From positions 1-7,192 of the forward strand of contig RQCD01000024.1 of NCBI GenBank assembly GCA_008668455.1: a DNA stretch of 7,192 nucleotides, read 5' to 3'. The DNA is from Clostridia bacterium (lineage in GTDB: Bacteria; Bacillota; Clostridia; UBA1381). Position numbers and translations under genes: made by a program. Below the pieces are notes generated by a model. The model was not told where the DNA came from. It made no database searches and saw only the letters and a program-made list of their open reading frames with translations. Below are positions 1-6,546 of this stretch, piece after piece (position 1 is the first letter of the stretch; every line of letters starts with the position of its first letter).

Positions 1-13
1 CTCATAAGGATAG

Positions 14-142
14 TATACACGAAAATGAAAAAAAAATCAACTGTTTTACAAAAAAATGAGGGAATCTAAACGTACTTTTTACAAAAAAATGAGCGAGTTT
101 TTCTGAAAATTTACAAAAATATGAGGGAATAAAAAGTTTACA
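14..142. repeat. Degenerate ~32-bp tandem repeats upstream of feoA
   Basis: The best copies share TTTACAAAAAAATGAG followed by GGA or CGA. They start at 45, 78 and 110. A weaker copy lies at 14 (TATACACGAAAATGA), and a TTTACA without the rest of the motif lies at 137. Spacings are 31, 33, 32 and 27 bp, about three helical turns, so the copies would sit on the same DNA face. The TTTACA could act as a -35-like element or as part of a protein-binding site for iron control of feoAB. It does not resemble a Fur box (GATAATGATTATC type) or a known DtxR-type site. No convincing SigA promoter pair for feoA could be fixed in 100-200; TATTAT at 175-180 is a possible -10 but lacks a good -35. The repeat is seen directly; any regulatory role is inference. 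Confidence 0.5.
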
Positions 143-215
143 TAAAAATCCGAACCCAATTTTGAGGGAGAACATATTATGAAAATAAGAAATAGAAATT
201 GGAGTGATTCGCTTT

Positions 216-452
216 ATGGAAAATAGATGTTCATTAACAAAACTACAGGTAGGAGAGAACGGGGAGGTGGACGTTTTGCGGGCAAAGCCGGGAATCCGGC
301 GGCGGCTGCGCGATTTAGGCTTGATTGAGGGAACGCGTGTGGAATGCGTTTTAAAAAGTCCCGGCGGCGATCCGATGGCATATTGCATCCGCGGCGCAGT
401 CATTGCTATCCGGAACGAGGATGCCGGCGATATTTTTGTGCGTGTGCGATAG
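216..452 (+). CDS. feoA: FeoA, ferrous iron transport accessory protein
   Basis: This encodes a 78-residue SH3-like FeoA protein, a small cytoplasmic partner of the FeoB ferrous iron transporter. The family pattern is clear: an N-terminal LTKLQVGENGEV segment, then RRRLRDLGLIEGTRVE, then SPGGDPMAYCIRG and a final beta strand. The ATG at 216 is preferred, with GGAG at 201-204 and an 11-nt spacer. An in-frame GTG at 204 overlaps that GGAG and would leave no ribosome binding site, so the 82-residue version is unlikely. The stop codon TAG (450-452) overlaps the feoB ribosome binding site, so the two genes are transcribed together and probably translationally coupled. The family assignment is secure; its exact role in the Feo complex is not resolved in the field. 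Confidence 0.93.
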   Translation: MENRCSLTKLQVGENGEVDVLRAKPGIRRRLRDLGLIEGTRVECVLKSPGGDPMAYCIRGAVIAIRNEDAGDIFVRVR

Positions 453-463
453 GAGGGGATGAC

Positions 464-2554
464 ATGGGTTTGACAGTGGATTCAGTTGGGATTCATTCGA
501 TGGATTCCGGCTTTGAGGTTAAAAAAATCACACCGGACGATGCGGTGATTGCGCTTGCAGGGAATCCGAATGTTGGAAAAAGTACTGTTTTTAATGCGCT
601 GACCGGGTTAAGACAGCACACGGGCAACTGGCCGGGGAAAACCGTCAGCAATGCGCAGGGCGTTTTTTGCCATCACGGAAAAAACTACATTTTGGTTGAT
701 CTTCCGGGTACATACTCTTTGTCGGCGCATTCCAAGGAGGAGGAAGTCGCGCGGGATTTTATCTGCCGGGGCGGTGCGGACGCGGCTGTGGTGGTGTGTG
801 ACGCGACCTGTCTGGAGCGGAATCTGAATTTGGTTTTGCAAACGCTTGAGATCACCCCGAATGTGATTGTCTGTGTCAATCTGATGGATGAAGCGGAAAA
901 AAAGGATATGGAGATTGATTTAAAAACGCTTTCCTGCCGGCTGGGTGTGCCGGTGGTCGGAACGAGTGCGCGGAGCAAAAAGGGACTGGGTCGTCTGGCA
1001 GATCAGATCGAGGAGATGGTATCCTGTGACTGCCGGAGGAACGTTTATTCCGTTTCGTATACCAAGCCGATTGAGGCGGCGGTTTCCGGATTGCTTTCCA
1101 GACTTTCTGCTTACGAAGAAACGGTTTCTGCGCGCTGGCTTGCTCTGCGGCTTTTGGAAAACCGGGCAGATGCCTGGATTTTAGAGCATACCGAAATGCG
1201 CCCCTATGTAGAGCAGACACAAGCGATGTTAAAGGAAGAAGGAATCTTTGGCGAGCAGTTGGAGGATGAAATTACTTCCTGTCTTGTTCTGGCAGCAGAG
1301 AAAATCGCAGACGGTGTGGTGCACTGCCGAAACCAGGGGTATCATCAGCGCGACCGGCAGATTGACTGGTTTTTAACAAACCGGCTGACCGGAATCCCTG
1401 TGATGCTGGCATTGTTAGGACTTATTTTCTGGATCACCATCCAGGGTGCAAATTATCCAACAGCGCTTTTGTCTGTTTTATTTGAAAAAATACAAGACTG
1501 GCTTCTGTCGCTGCTTTCAGGTGCGCCGGAGATTGTTTCTGATTTATTGGTGTTTGGCGCATGCCGCGTGCTTTTCTGGGTGGTTGCTGTCATGCTGCCG
1601 CCTATGGCAATCTTCTTTCCGATCTTCACTCTTTTGGAGGATTTGGGGTATCTGCCGCGGATTGCCTTTAACCTGGATCACATGTTTCAGAAATGTCATG
1701 CCTGCGGAAAACAGGCGCTGACCATGTGTATGGGCTTTGGCTGCAATGCTGCAGGTGTAGTTGGCTGCCGGATTATTGATTCTCCGCGCGAGAGGCTGAT
1801 TGCTATGCTTACAAACTGCCTTGTTCCATGCAACGGACGGTTTCCGATGATGATTGCGGTGATCACGATGTTTTTTGCCGGAGAAAACGGATTTTTCGGC
1901 GCGCTGATTCTAACCTGTGTGGTGCTGTTCGGAATTTTTATGACATTCTGCATGTCGGATTTTTTGTCCCGGACTATCCTTCGGGGAGAGCCGTCTTCCT
2001 TTACGCTGGAGCTGCCCCCTTACCGCTGTCCGCGGATCGGGAGAGTACTGGTGCGTTCTGTGTTCGACCGGACGCTGTTTGTTCTGGGGAGAGCCGCCGC
2101 AGTTGCAGCCCCGGCAGGAATCATCATCTGGTGCTTTGCTAATCTTACTGTTGGACAGCAAACGTTGTTATCCTGGTGCAGCGGCATGTTAGATCCGCTC
2201 GGCAGACTGATCGGTCTGGACGGATGCATTCTGTTTGCATTTTTGTTAGGTTTGCCGGCAAATGAGATTGTGATTCCGATTATCCTGATGACCTACCTGG
2301 GTACGGGAAATATGATGGAAATGAATCAGCTTACCGAAATGAAGCTTGTTTTGGAGGCAAACGGCTGGACGTGGGTGACGGCGGTGAATCTCCTTCTCTT
2401 TTCCCTCATGCACTGGCCCTGTGCAACCACGCTCCTCACCATAAAAAAGGAGAGTGGAAGCTGGAAATGGACGGTTTTATCCTTTCTGCTTCCGGCGGCG
2501 GCAGGTATACTATGCTGTTTTATTTTTACCAGCCTGGTACGAATTTTTTTATAA
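464..2554 (+). CDS. feoB: FeoB, ferrous iron transporter with GTPase domain
   Basis: This 696-residue inner membrane protein takes up Fe(II). The N-terminal G domain shows all five G motifs: P-loop GNPNVGKST (33-41), the switch I segment HTGNWPGKT (52-60), DLPG (79-82), NLMD (139-142) and SAR (168-170). The polytopic membrane part starts near residue 303. It carries the first gate motif GFGCN (424-428), NCLVPCNGRFPM (451-462) and the C-terminal MHWPCATT segment (from 649), with cysteines at 427, 452, 456 and 653. Length is slightly below E. coli FeoB (773 residues). The 28-residue stretch before the G domain is typical of clostridial FeoB. The ATG at 464 is chosen because AGGAGGGG (451-458) lies 5 nt upstream; the open frame continues back to 344 inside feoA but that part is a shadow. 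No FeoC gene follows, as expected outside proteobacteria. Confidence 0.96.
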   Translation: MGLTVDSVGIHSMDSGFEVKKITPDDAVIALAGNPNVGKSTVFNALTGLRQHTGNWPGKTVSNAQGVFCHHGKNYILVDLPGTYSLSAHSKEEEVARDFICRGGADAAVVVCDATCLERNLNLVLQTLEITPNVIVCVNLMDEAEKKDMEIDLKTLSCRLGVPVVGTSARSKKGLGRLADQIEEMVSCDCRRNVYSVSYTKPIEAAVSGLLSRLSAYEETVSARWLALRLLENRADAWILEHTEMRPYVEQTQAMLKEEGIFGEQLEDEITSCLVLAAEKIADGVVHCRNQGYHQRDRQIDWFLTNRLTGIPVMLALLGLIFWITIQGANYPTALLSVLFEKIQDWLLSLLSGAPEIVSDLLVFGACRVLFWVVAVMLPPMAIFFPIFTLLEDLGYLPRIAFNLDHMFQKCHACGKQALTMCMGFGCNAAGVVGCRIIDSPRERLIAMLTNCLVPCNGRFPMMIAVITMFFAGENGFFGALILTCVVLFGIFMTFCMSDFLSRTILRGEPSSFTLELPPYRCPRIGRVLVRSVFDRTLFVLGRAAAVAAPAGIIIWCFANLTVGQQTLLSWCSGMLDPLGRLIGLDGCILFAFLLGLPANEIVIPIILMTYLGTGNMMEMNQLTEMKLVLEANGWTWVTAVNLLLFSLMHWPCATTLLTIKKESGSWKWTVLSFLLPAAAGILCCFIFTSLVRIFL

Positions 2555-2559
2555 AATAG

Positions 2560-2589
2560 CAAAAAGGTCTTGACAAAACTTCCTTTTTG
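2560..2589. repeat. Inverted repeat CAAAAAGG-N14-CCTTTTTG after feoB
   Basis: A perfect 8-bp dyad, with arms at 2560-2567 and 2582-2589, begins 5 bp after the feoB stop and encloses the -35 box of the next promoter. The downstream arm contains five T residues. It could act as a weak terminator for feoAB, but its stem has only three G:C pairs and a 14-nt loop, so it should be inefficient. It could equally be an operator for a repressor of the tail-fibre promoter. The dyad is seen directly; both roles are inference. Confidence 0.4.
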
Positions 2590-2598
2590 TGGTATAAT
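2570..2598 (+). promoter_or_regulatory. Consensus SigA promoter of the tail-fibre operon
   Basis: TTGACA (2570-2575) and TATAAT (2593-2598) are both exact consensus and are separated by the ideal 17 bp. Transcription should start near 2605, giving a leader of about 50-90 nt depending on the start codon used. This is the strongest promoter visible in the window. It makes the downstream pair an independent unit, not a tail of feoAB. The inverted repeat at 2560-2589 spans the -35 box, so the promoter may be regulated. Confidence 0.9.
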
Positions 2599-2608
2599 AC
2601 AAACATAG

Positions 2609-2616
2609 GTTCGAAC
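2609..2616. promoter_or_regulatory. 8-bp palindrome GTTCGAAC near the start of transcription
   Basis: A perfect 8-bp palindrome lies about 5-12 bp downstream of the expected transcription start of the tail-fibre operon, a position where a bound protein could block the polymerase. It is not a Firmicutes LexA box, which has the opposite arrangement GAAC-N4-GTTC. A palindrome this short can arise by chance, so an operator role is only suggested. Confidence 0.2.
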
Positions 2617-2639
2617 TATTTTACTGTGCGCGCAGTCAC

Positions 2640-2693
2640 AGGAGGAGAAATATTATTTTTAAATTTACAGTAAAAGGAGATCGTCTTTATTCC
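2640..2693 (+). other. Strong RBS and in-frame N-terminal extension with ATT as possible start
   Basis: AGGAGGAG (2640-2647) is a near-perfect ribosome binding site, yet no ATG, GTG or TTG occurs in any frame until GTG at 2694, 46 nt later. Two ATT codons lie in frame at 2652 and 2655, 6 and 9 nt after AGGAGG. Reading from them gives IIFKFTVKGDRLYS joined directly to the tail-fibre frame. This closely matches the usual opening of BppU-type N-terminal domains (Met-Ile followed by a F-x-V-x-G-D strand). The conserved domain therefore seems to begin here. Either ATT is used as a rare start, as in infC, or an ancestral ATG has mutated to ATT and expression now relies on GTG 2694 (GGAG at 2676-2679, a long 14-nt spacer). 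Confidence 0.6.
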
Positions 2694-4994
2694 GTGGGAA
2701 CGGAAATGGCAAACACAGGAACAAAAAACTATTACCAATGCCGGTTTACCTTTGACGGCGACTGGGAGAGCGCCAGCCGCCTGGCGGTATTCCGGCACGG
2801 TGAAACAGTTTTTGGACCTGTTTTGATCACGGATGGACAATGCATGCTTCCGGAAGAAATGTTATCGGACACGGACGGGTTTGAAATTGGCGTCTACGGA
2901 ACAGACGGAAGTAAACGAATTGCAACCAATTGGTGCAGAATGAGTGTTTTGGAGGGAGCGTACCAAGGGGAGACTACAGCGCCGGCTGTTCCGGAGGCAG
3001 ACGTGTGGGAGACATACATGGAAACGCTTTCTGCAGCGCTCTCCCATAGCGTTCCGACTATCGGCGCAAATGGGAACTGGTATTTCTGGGATGCCCAGGA
3101 AAAAGAAAGCAAGGACAGCGGACTTTCCTCGAAAGGGGCAAAGGGCGACAAGGGAGATACCGGAGCAAAAGGTGAAAAGGGAGATCCTGGTGCGCAGGGC
3201 GAGCGCGGTTTGCAGGGAATTCCCGGCGAAAAAGGAGAAAAAGGAGACCGGGGCGAAAAAGGAGAAAAGGGAGATCCCGGTCAGAACGGAACAACACCGG
3301 TACGCGGTGTAGATTACTGGACAGATGCGGATTTGGAGGAATTTCAACAGCAGATTCTTTTAGAAAAGGAAGCCTTAAAAAAGCTTTCCATTCCGCATAC
3401 AGAGGTGCAGGATTACCCTGTTTCGGTCACAGACGGACTGGAGGACGAGGAGCTGCTTTCCTGCAAGGTGCGCGGAGACGGAAACTATATTCAGTTTCCC
3501 TATCCGGCAGTGACAAAAACAATTAACGGCATCACGTTTTCAGATGACGGAAACGGAACTGTGACCGCCAGCGGAACGGCAACGGCAAAGGCAGAGTATA
3601 TCATTGCAAAGCGTATCGAAAAAGGGGCTTTAAAAAAAGGTATTACATACACCTTTTCCGGCACACCCTCCGATGGTGCGAGCAACAAATGGTATGTATA
3701 TCTTTTGAGCACCGGGTCGACTTCTGCTCCGGCAGATTTGGGAAAAACGGTATCTTTTACGCCTGCAGAAGAAAACAGAGAATACCCGACAGTCATACTT
3801 TGTGTGGCAAGCGGAGTGACCTGCGATCAGGTTTGTTTTCGCCCGCAGCTTGTCCGCGGAGGGCAGGCAAGAACACTTTCCAAAAATTTAAATACCGGAG
3901 ATCCGGTGGGCAGAAATCTGATTCATTATCCGTTTTTCTCCGGTTTGAGGACAAGCAGCGGTATCACCTTTACCGACCGCGGCAACGGAACGGTTGCAGC
4001 AAATGGAACGGCAGCGGCAGAAGTTTCGTGCGTGGTGGATTCAGAACTGTATAGCCGGATTGATCAGCAGAAATGCTACACGCTGTCCGGTGGGATTGAT
4101 GAATCGATGGATGTATATCTGGAATTTTTCCGGAACGGGGTATCGATCGGGAAAAAGGTCACATCCGGAAGTGAGCCGCTCACGATTGATTTTCCGAATC
4201 TTGGCTATGATTTTGACTCGGTTCAGGCTGGAATTTTGATTCAGCAAGGCACAACTTGCGATCAGGTTGTATTTTTTCCGCAGTTAGAGGAGGGAATCAA
4301 CCGAACCGCGTTTGAAGGGAACAACGGTGAAAAAGTGAAGGCTGGAAAATACCGGCTTCCGGTATATCTCTGCGGCAAAAACCTGTTTGATCCGGATTAT
4401 TACGAGAATCCGGAGAATATTTACGGCATTTCGCAGGGCAGATTGTGCTGGCGGCTGATGACGAAACCGGGGCAGCGGTATGTTTTTTCGGTTTCGGACA
4501 ACTTGTTTTTAAAAAACGCAAATGAGGCAGAGATGATGATTTCTCTGGGAGGTCTGTTTGGAAAAGGAACAGACAGCAAATGGATTGGTCATCCCAAGGC
4601 GCTTGCTTATTGCTCGTCGACAGTCTTATTTGACGCAACCGGAAACGACTATATCTGCCTTGGCGGCAATTCAGCGGCAAGGGGAAATCCAAAACTGTTT
4701 TATGAAACGCTCTGCAAAAATCCTATCCTGGAGGAAGCGGAAAAAACAGCGGCAAAAGGCTCTGGCTATGTTCCGTATCAGGGGCAGGAGCAGATTGTGT
4801 ATATTAACAGTCCGCTGAATGCAGAGATGACGCAGGCAGTGACAGGACTTAAAATTCAGCCCGGAAATGTAAACTATCTTTTTGCACGGACGGAGCTTGC
4901 GCCGTATCAGATCGAGCTTTCCTATTATCAGGATATTAATAAGGTAGTGACAGAAATGAAAAATGCAATTTTAGTGAACGGAGGAAGCAATTGA
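2694..4994 (+). CDS. Phage tail-fibre / receptor-binding-like protein with collagen-like stalk
   Basis: The protein has 766 residues from the first conventional start (GTG); it has about 779 if translation begins at ATT 2655. Residues 1-92 form a BppU-like N-terminal domain, which in phages attaches baseplate or fibre proteins. A short helical part and the motif PTIGANGNWY (121-130) lead into 18 uninterrupted Gly-X-Y triplets (148-201), expected to form a trimeric collagen-like stalk. GTTPVRGVDYWT (from 199) is a typical Firmicutes tail-fibre junction. Two related beta-rich modules follow (about 268-395 and 406-533), sharing GITF-x-D-x-GNGTV, TCDQV and PQL. The C-terminal part has GKNLF (561-565) and GYVPYQG (691-697). 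There is no signal peptide, transmembrane segment or LPXTG anchor, so it is not a secreted surface collagen. It is co-transcribed with the small gene at 4994. No other phage gene is visible. Family recognition is good; which particle uses it is unknown. Confidence 0.8.
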   Translation: MGTEMANTGTKNYYQCRFTFDGDWESASRLAVFRHGETVFGPVLITDGQCMLPEEMLSDTDGFEIGVYGTDGSKRIATNWCRMSVLEGAYQGETTAPAVPEADVWETYMETLSAALSHSVPTIGANGNWYFWDAQEKESKDSGLSSKGAKGDKGDTGAKGEKGDPGAQGERGLQGIPGEKGEKGDRGEKGEKGDPGQNGTTPVRGVDYWTDADLEEFQQQILLEKEALKKLSIPHTEVQDYPVSVTDGLEDEELLSCKVRGDGNYIQFPYPAVTKTINGITFSDDGNGTVTASGTATAKAEYIIAKRIEKGALKKGITYTFSGTPSDGASNKWYVYLLSTGSTSAPADLGKTVSFTPAEENREYPTVILCVASGVTCDQVCFRPQLVRGGQARTLSKNLNTGDPVGRNLIHYPFFSGLRTSSGITFTDRGNGTVAANGTAAAEVSCVVDSELYSRIDQQKCYTLSGGIDESMDVYLEFFRNGVSIGKKVTSGSEPLTIDFPNLGYDFDSVQAGILIQQGTTCDQVVFFPQLEEGINRTAFEGNNGEKVKAGKYRLPVYLCGKNLFDPDYYENPENIYGISQGRLCWRLMTKPGQRYVFSVSDNLFLKNANEAEMMISLGGLFGKGTDSKWIGHPKALAYCSSTVLFDATGNDYICLGGNSAARGNPKLFYETLCKNPILEEAEKTAAKGSGYVPYQGQEQIVYINSPLNAEMTQAVTGLKIQPGNVNYLFARTELAPYQIELSYYQDINKVVTEMKNAILVNGGSN
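3132..3290 (+). repeat. Purine-rich Gly-X-Y repeat DNA inside the tail-fibre gene
   Basis: This stretch encodes the collagen-like triplets, rich in GEK, GDK and GDP, which favour a stable triple helix without hydroxyproline. At DNA level it contains near-identical units: 3225-3247 and 3252-3274 match at 22 of 23 positions with a 27-bp period, and 3171-3187 matches 3261-3277 with one difference. Slippage or recombination between units would change the stalk length in steps of three codons or more without breaking the frame. Confidence 0.8.
3495..4283 (+). repeat. Duplicated module within the tail-fibre gene (period ~432-435 bp)
   Basis: Two diverged copies of about 125 codons can be aligned. 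The GITF motif lies at 3528 and 3960 (432 bp apart) and the TCDQV motif at 3819 and 4254 (435 bp apart). TGCGATCAGGTT is identical at 3822-3833 and 4257-4268. Each copy ends with a PQL motif. These modules resemble the beta-sandwich units repeated in many gut phage fibres, where they may bind cell-surface glycans. The duplication is seen; the fold and binding role are inferred. Confidence 0.65.
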
Positions 4995-5188
4995 TGTTTA
5001 ATTACAGAAAATTTTTAATGCTGGGCTTTAAAAGCGCAGTTGGCAGCATGGCAGACTATCAGATCATCTTAAATGCAGGCGCTTATTTTGAAAAGGGCGT
5101 TTTGACAGAGGAAGATCTTTCAGAACTTCAGAGTCTGATTGACGGGAAAAACCAGGTTTGCAGTATGTCTTTAGAACAACTGGCGTAA
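4994..5188 (+). CDS. Small phage-type protein downstream of tail fibre (XkdX-like position)
   Basis: This encodes a 64-residue protein starting MFNYRKFLMLGFKSAV. Its ATG shares one base with the TGA stop of the fibre gene, and GGAGG at 4980-4984 gives a 9-nt spacer, so the two genes are translationally coupled. A TTG at 4991 is in frame but less likely. The protein is soluble and probably helical. Its middle, ILNAGAYFEKGVLTEEDLSE, resembles the small proteins that follow fibre genes in Firmicutes prophages, including the XkdX group, which share a GxxTEEE-like segment. The match to XkdX proper is weak, so the name is positional. Function is unknown; a chaperone or assembly role for the fibre is a guess. 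Confidence 0.7.
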   Translation: MFNYRKFLMLGFKSAVGSMADYQIILNAGAYFEKGVLTEEDLSELQSLIDGKNQVCSMSLEQLA

Positions 5189-5197
5189 TCTGACCAA

Positions 5198-5255
5198 AGG
5201 GGATGTTAAAAAGGGACAGACTGTTCTGCACACTTTTTTACATCCTCTCTTTTGT
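5198..5255 (+). terminator. Intrinsic terminator of the tail-fibre operon
   Basis: A long hairpin starts 10 nt after the small gene. The arms AGGGGATGTTAAAAAG (5198-5213) and CTTTTTTACATCCTCT (5233-5248) pair with one T-T mismatch and one G-T pair. Inside, CAGA (5217-5220) can pair with TCTG (5225-5228) to close the loop. The T-rich CTTTTGTT follows at 5249. This separates the fibre pair from aroC. Confidence 0.85.
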
Positions 5256-5285
5256 TACGAGTTCATTACAATTTATAGAAAATAC

Positions 5286-5314
5286 TTGCGTATGACCGGG
5301 AAAAATGATATACT
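5286..5314 (+). promoter_or_regulatory. SigA extended -10 promoter of aroC
   Basis: TTGCGT (5286-5291) is followed after 17 bp by TATACT (5309-5314). TGA at 5306-5308 supplies the TGn extension of the -10 box. Transcription should begin near 5321, giving a leader of only about 20 nt before the aroC ATG at 5341. No operator or attenuator is evident. Confidence 0.8.
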
Positions 5315-5340
5315 GAATTTATATGTGCGAAAGGATGTGT

Positions 5341-6492
5341 ATGGCTGTGCTGCGATATCTGACAGCAGGAGAAACGCATGGAAAAGCGTTGACTGCGATT
5401 ATAGAAGGAATGCCGTCCGGGATTCCGGTTTCAAAAGAAAAAATTGATCAAATGCTTGCCAAGCGTCAGAAAGGCTATGGCAGAGGCGGCAGAATGCAGA
5501 TTGAGCACGACCAGGCGGAAATTCTTTCGGGTGTGCGCGGCGGTCTCAGCTTAGGCAGTCCGATCAGCTTACAGATTCAAAACCGCGATTTTGAGCACTG
5601 GGCGCATATTATGGGTGCAGAAACAGCAGCGCCGGAGCGCGTGGTGGACTGTCCCCGTCCGGGACATGCCGATCTGACCGGCGGTATGAAATATAACCAC
5701 CGGGATTTCAGAAATGTTCTGGAGCGTGCAAGTGCGCGTGAGACGGCGGCAAGAGTGGCTGTCGGAGCAGTGGCAGAGGTGCTTTTGGAGCAGTTTGGAA
5801 TTTCGGTTGATTCGCGCGTGGTGCGTATCGGTGAAGTGTGCGACAAAGCAGACCCGGCAGAGCAGGACTTTTTTGAACGTGTGGAAAAGTCGCCGGTTTC
5901 CTTTGGAGATCTGGAATGTGAAAAGCTTGCCATGGAGCAGATTGACCGTGCAAAGGCAGCAGGCGAAAGCCTGGGCGGTGTGGTCGAGGTGATCATCCGG
6001 AATGTCCCGCCAGGATTGGGGAGTTATGTACACTACGACCGCAAGCTGGACGCACAGCTTGCAATGACGCTGATGAGTATTCAGGCAATTAAAGGTGTCG
6101 AGATCGGAACAGGCTTCCGGCAGTCGGAGCAGCTCGGATCTTCTGTTCATGATGAAATCGGCTATCGGGATAGATTCTATCGGATGACAAACCATGCCGG
6201 CGGTATTGAGGGCGGTATGAGCAATGGTGAACCGATTATTCTGCGCGCTGCGATGAAGCCAATTCCAACGCTGTATCATCCACTTCGGACAGTGAAGCTT
6301 TCAGACAAATCTGAAACAAAAGCTTCGGTGGAACGTTCGGATGTCTGTGCTGTACCGGCATGTGCAATTGTGGCTGAGAGCGCGGCAGCTTTTGAGATTG
6401 CAAAAGCGTTTTTGGAGAAATTTTCCGGCGACTGTCTGGAGGATTTGAAAATGTCTTACCAAGGATATATGGACCGAATCAGTCAATTTTAA
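5341..6492 (+). CDS. aroC: Chorismate synthase
   Basis: This 383-residue cytoplasmic enzyme converts 5-enolpyruvylshikimate 3-phosphate to chorismate, using reduced FMN; it is the last step of the shikimate pathway to aromatic amino acids and folate. Family motifs are intact: GETHG (10-14) with catalytic-type His13, Arg42 and Arg48 of the substrate site, YNHRDFRNVLERASARETAAR (from 118, shown to 138) and RSDVCAVPA (332-340). Length is within the usual bacterial range. The ATG at 5341 is chosen because AAAGGA lies just upstream and LRYLTAGE then falls at residue 4, as in relatives. An in-frame ATG at 5323 would lie almost at the transcription start with no ribosome binding site. No other aro gene is adjacent. 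No flavin reductase domain is fused. Confidence 0.96.
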   Translation: MAVLRYLTAGETHGKALTAIIEGMPSGIPVSKEKIDQMLAKRQKGYGRGGRMQIEHDQAEILSGVRGGLSLGSPISLQIQNRDFEHWAHIMGAETAAPERVVDCPRPGHADLTGGMKYNHRDFRNVLERASARETAARVAVGAVAEVLLEQFGISVDSRVVRIGEVCDKADPAEQDFFERVEKSPVSFGDLECEKLAMEQIDRAKAAGESLGGVVEVIIRNVPPGLGSYVHYDRKLDAQLAMTLMSIQAIKGVEIGTGFRQSEQLGSSVHDEIGYRDRFYRMTNHAGGIEGGMSNGEPIILRAAMKPIPTLYHPLRTVKLSDKSETKASVERSDVCAVPACAIVAESAAAFEIAKAFLEKFSGDCLEDLKMSYQGYMDRISQF

Positions 6493-6546
6493 GAATGACA
6501 ATTCCCCGGTCAACGGTAGGTTTGTAAAAAGAAAGGAGGGCAGCAT

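Noticed and set aside
14..142. Possible CRISPR array
   Set aside because: The repeats are short, imperfect and A-rich, intervals are under 20 bp of non-repeat sequence and no cas gene is present.
2..403. Minus-strand open frame of 133 codons over the feoA region
   Set aside because: It is antisense to feoA and its C-terminal half is a low-complexity translation of the A-rich repeats; no ribosome binding site or family resemblance.
2609..2616. LexA / SOS box
   Set aside because: GTTCGAAC has the half-sites in the wrong order and without the 4-bp spacer of the Firmicutes GAAC-N4-GTTC site.
2623..2640. Hairpin in the fibre leader (TGTG/CACA or ACTG/CAGT)
   Set aside because: Stems are only 4 bp and the two alternatives exclude each other; not enough to call a regulatory structure or riboswitch.
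2862..3347. Minus-strand open frame of 161 codons over the collagen-like region
   Set aside because: It is a shadow of the Gly-X-Y coding repeats, producing repeated Phe/Leu/Ser runs; no support as a gene.
2694..4994. Secreted collagen-like surface adhesin
   Set aside because: There is no signal peptide, transmembrane segment or sortase motif, while both ends of the protein look like phage tail fibres.
5323..5340. Upstream ATG start for aroC (ATG 5323)
   Set aside because: It lies about 2 nt from the expected transcription start and has no ribosome binding site; 5341 fits both the RBS and the family N-terminus.
5569..6279. Long minus-strand open frame (236 codons)
   Set aside because: It is fully antisense to the well-supported aroC and its translation is rich in Cys, His and Arg, typical of a shadow frame.
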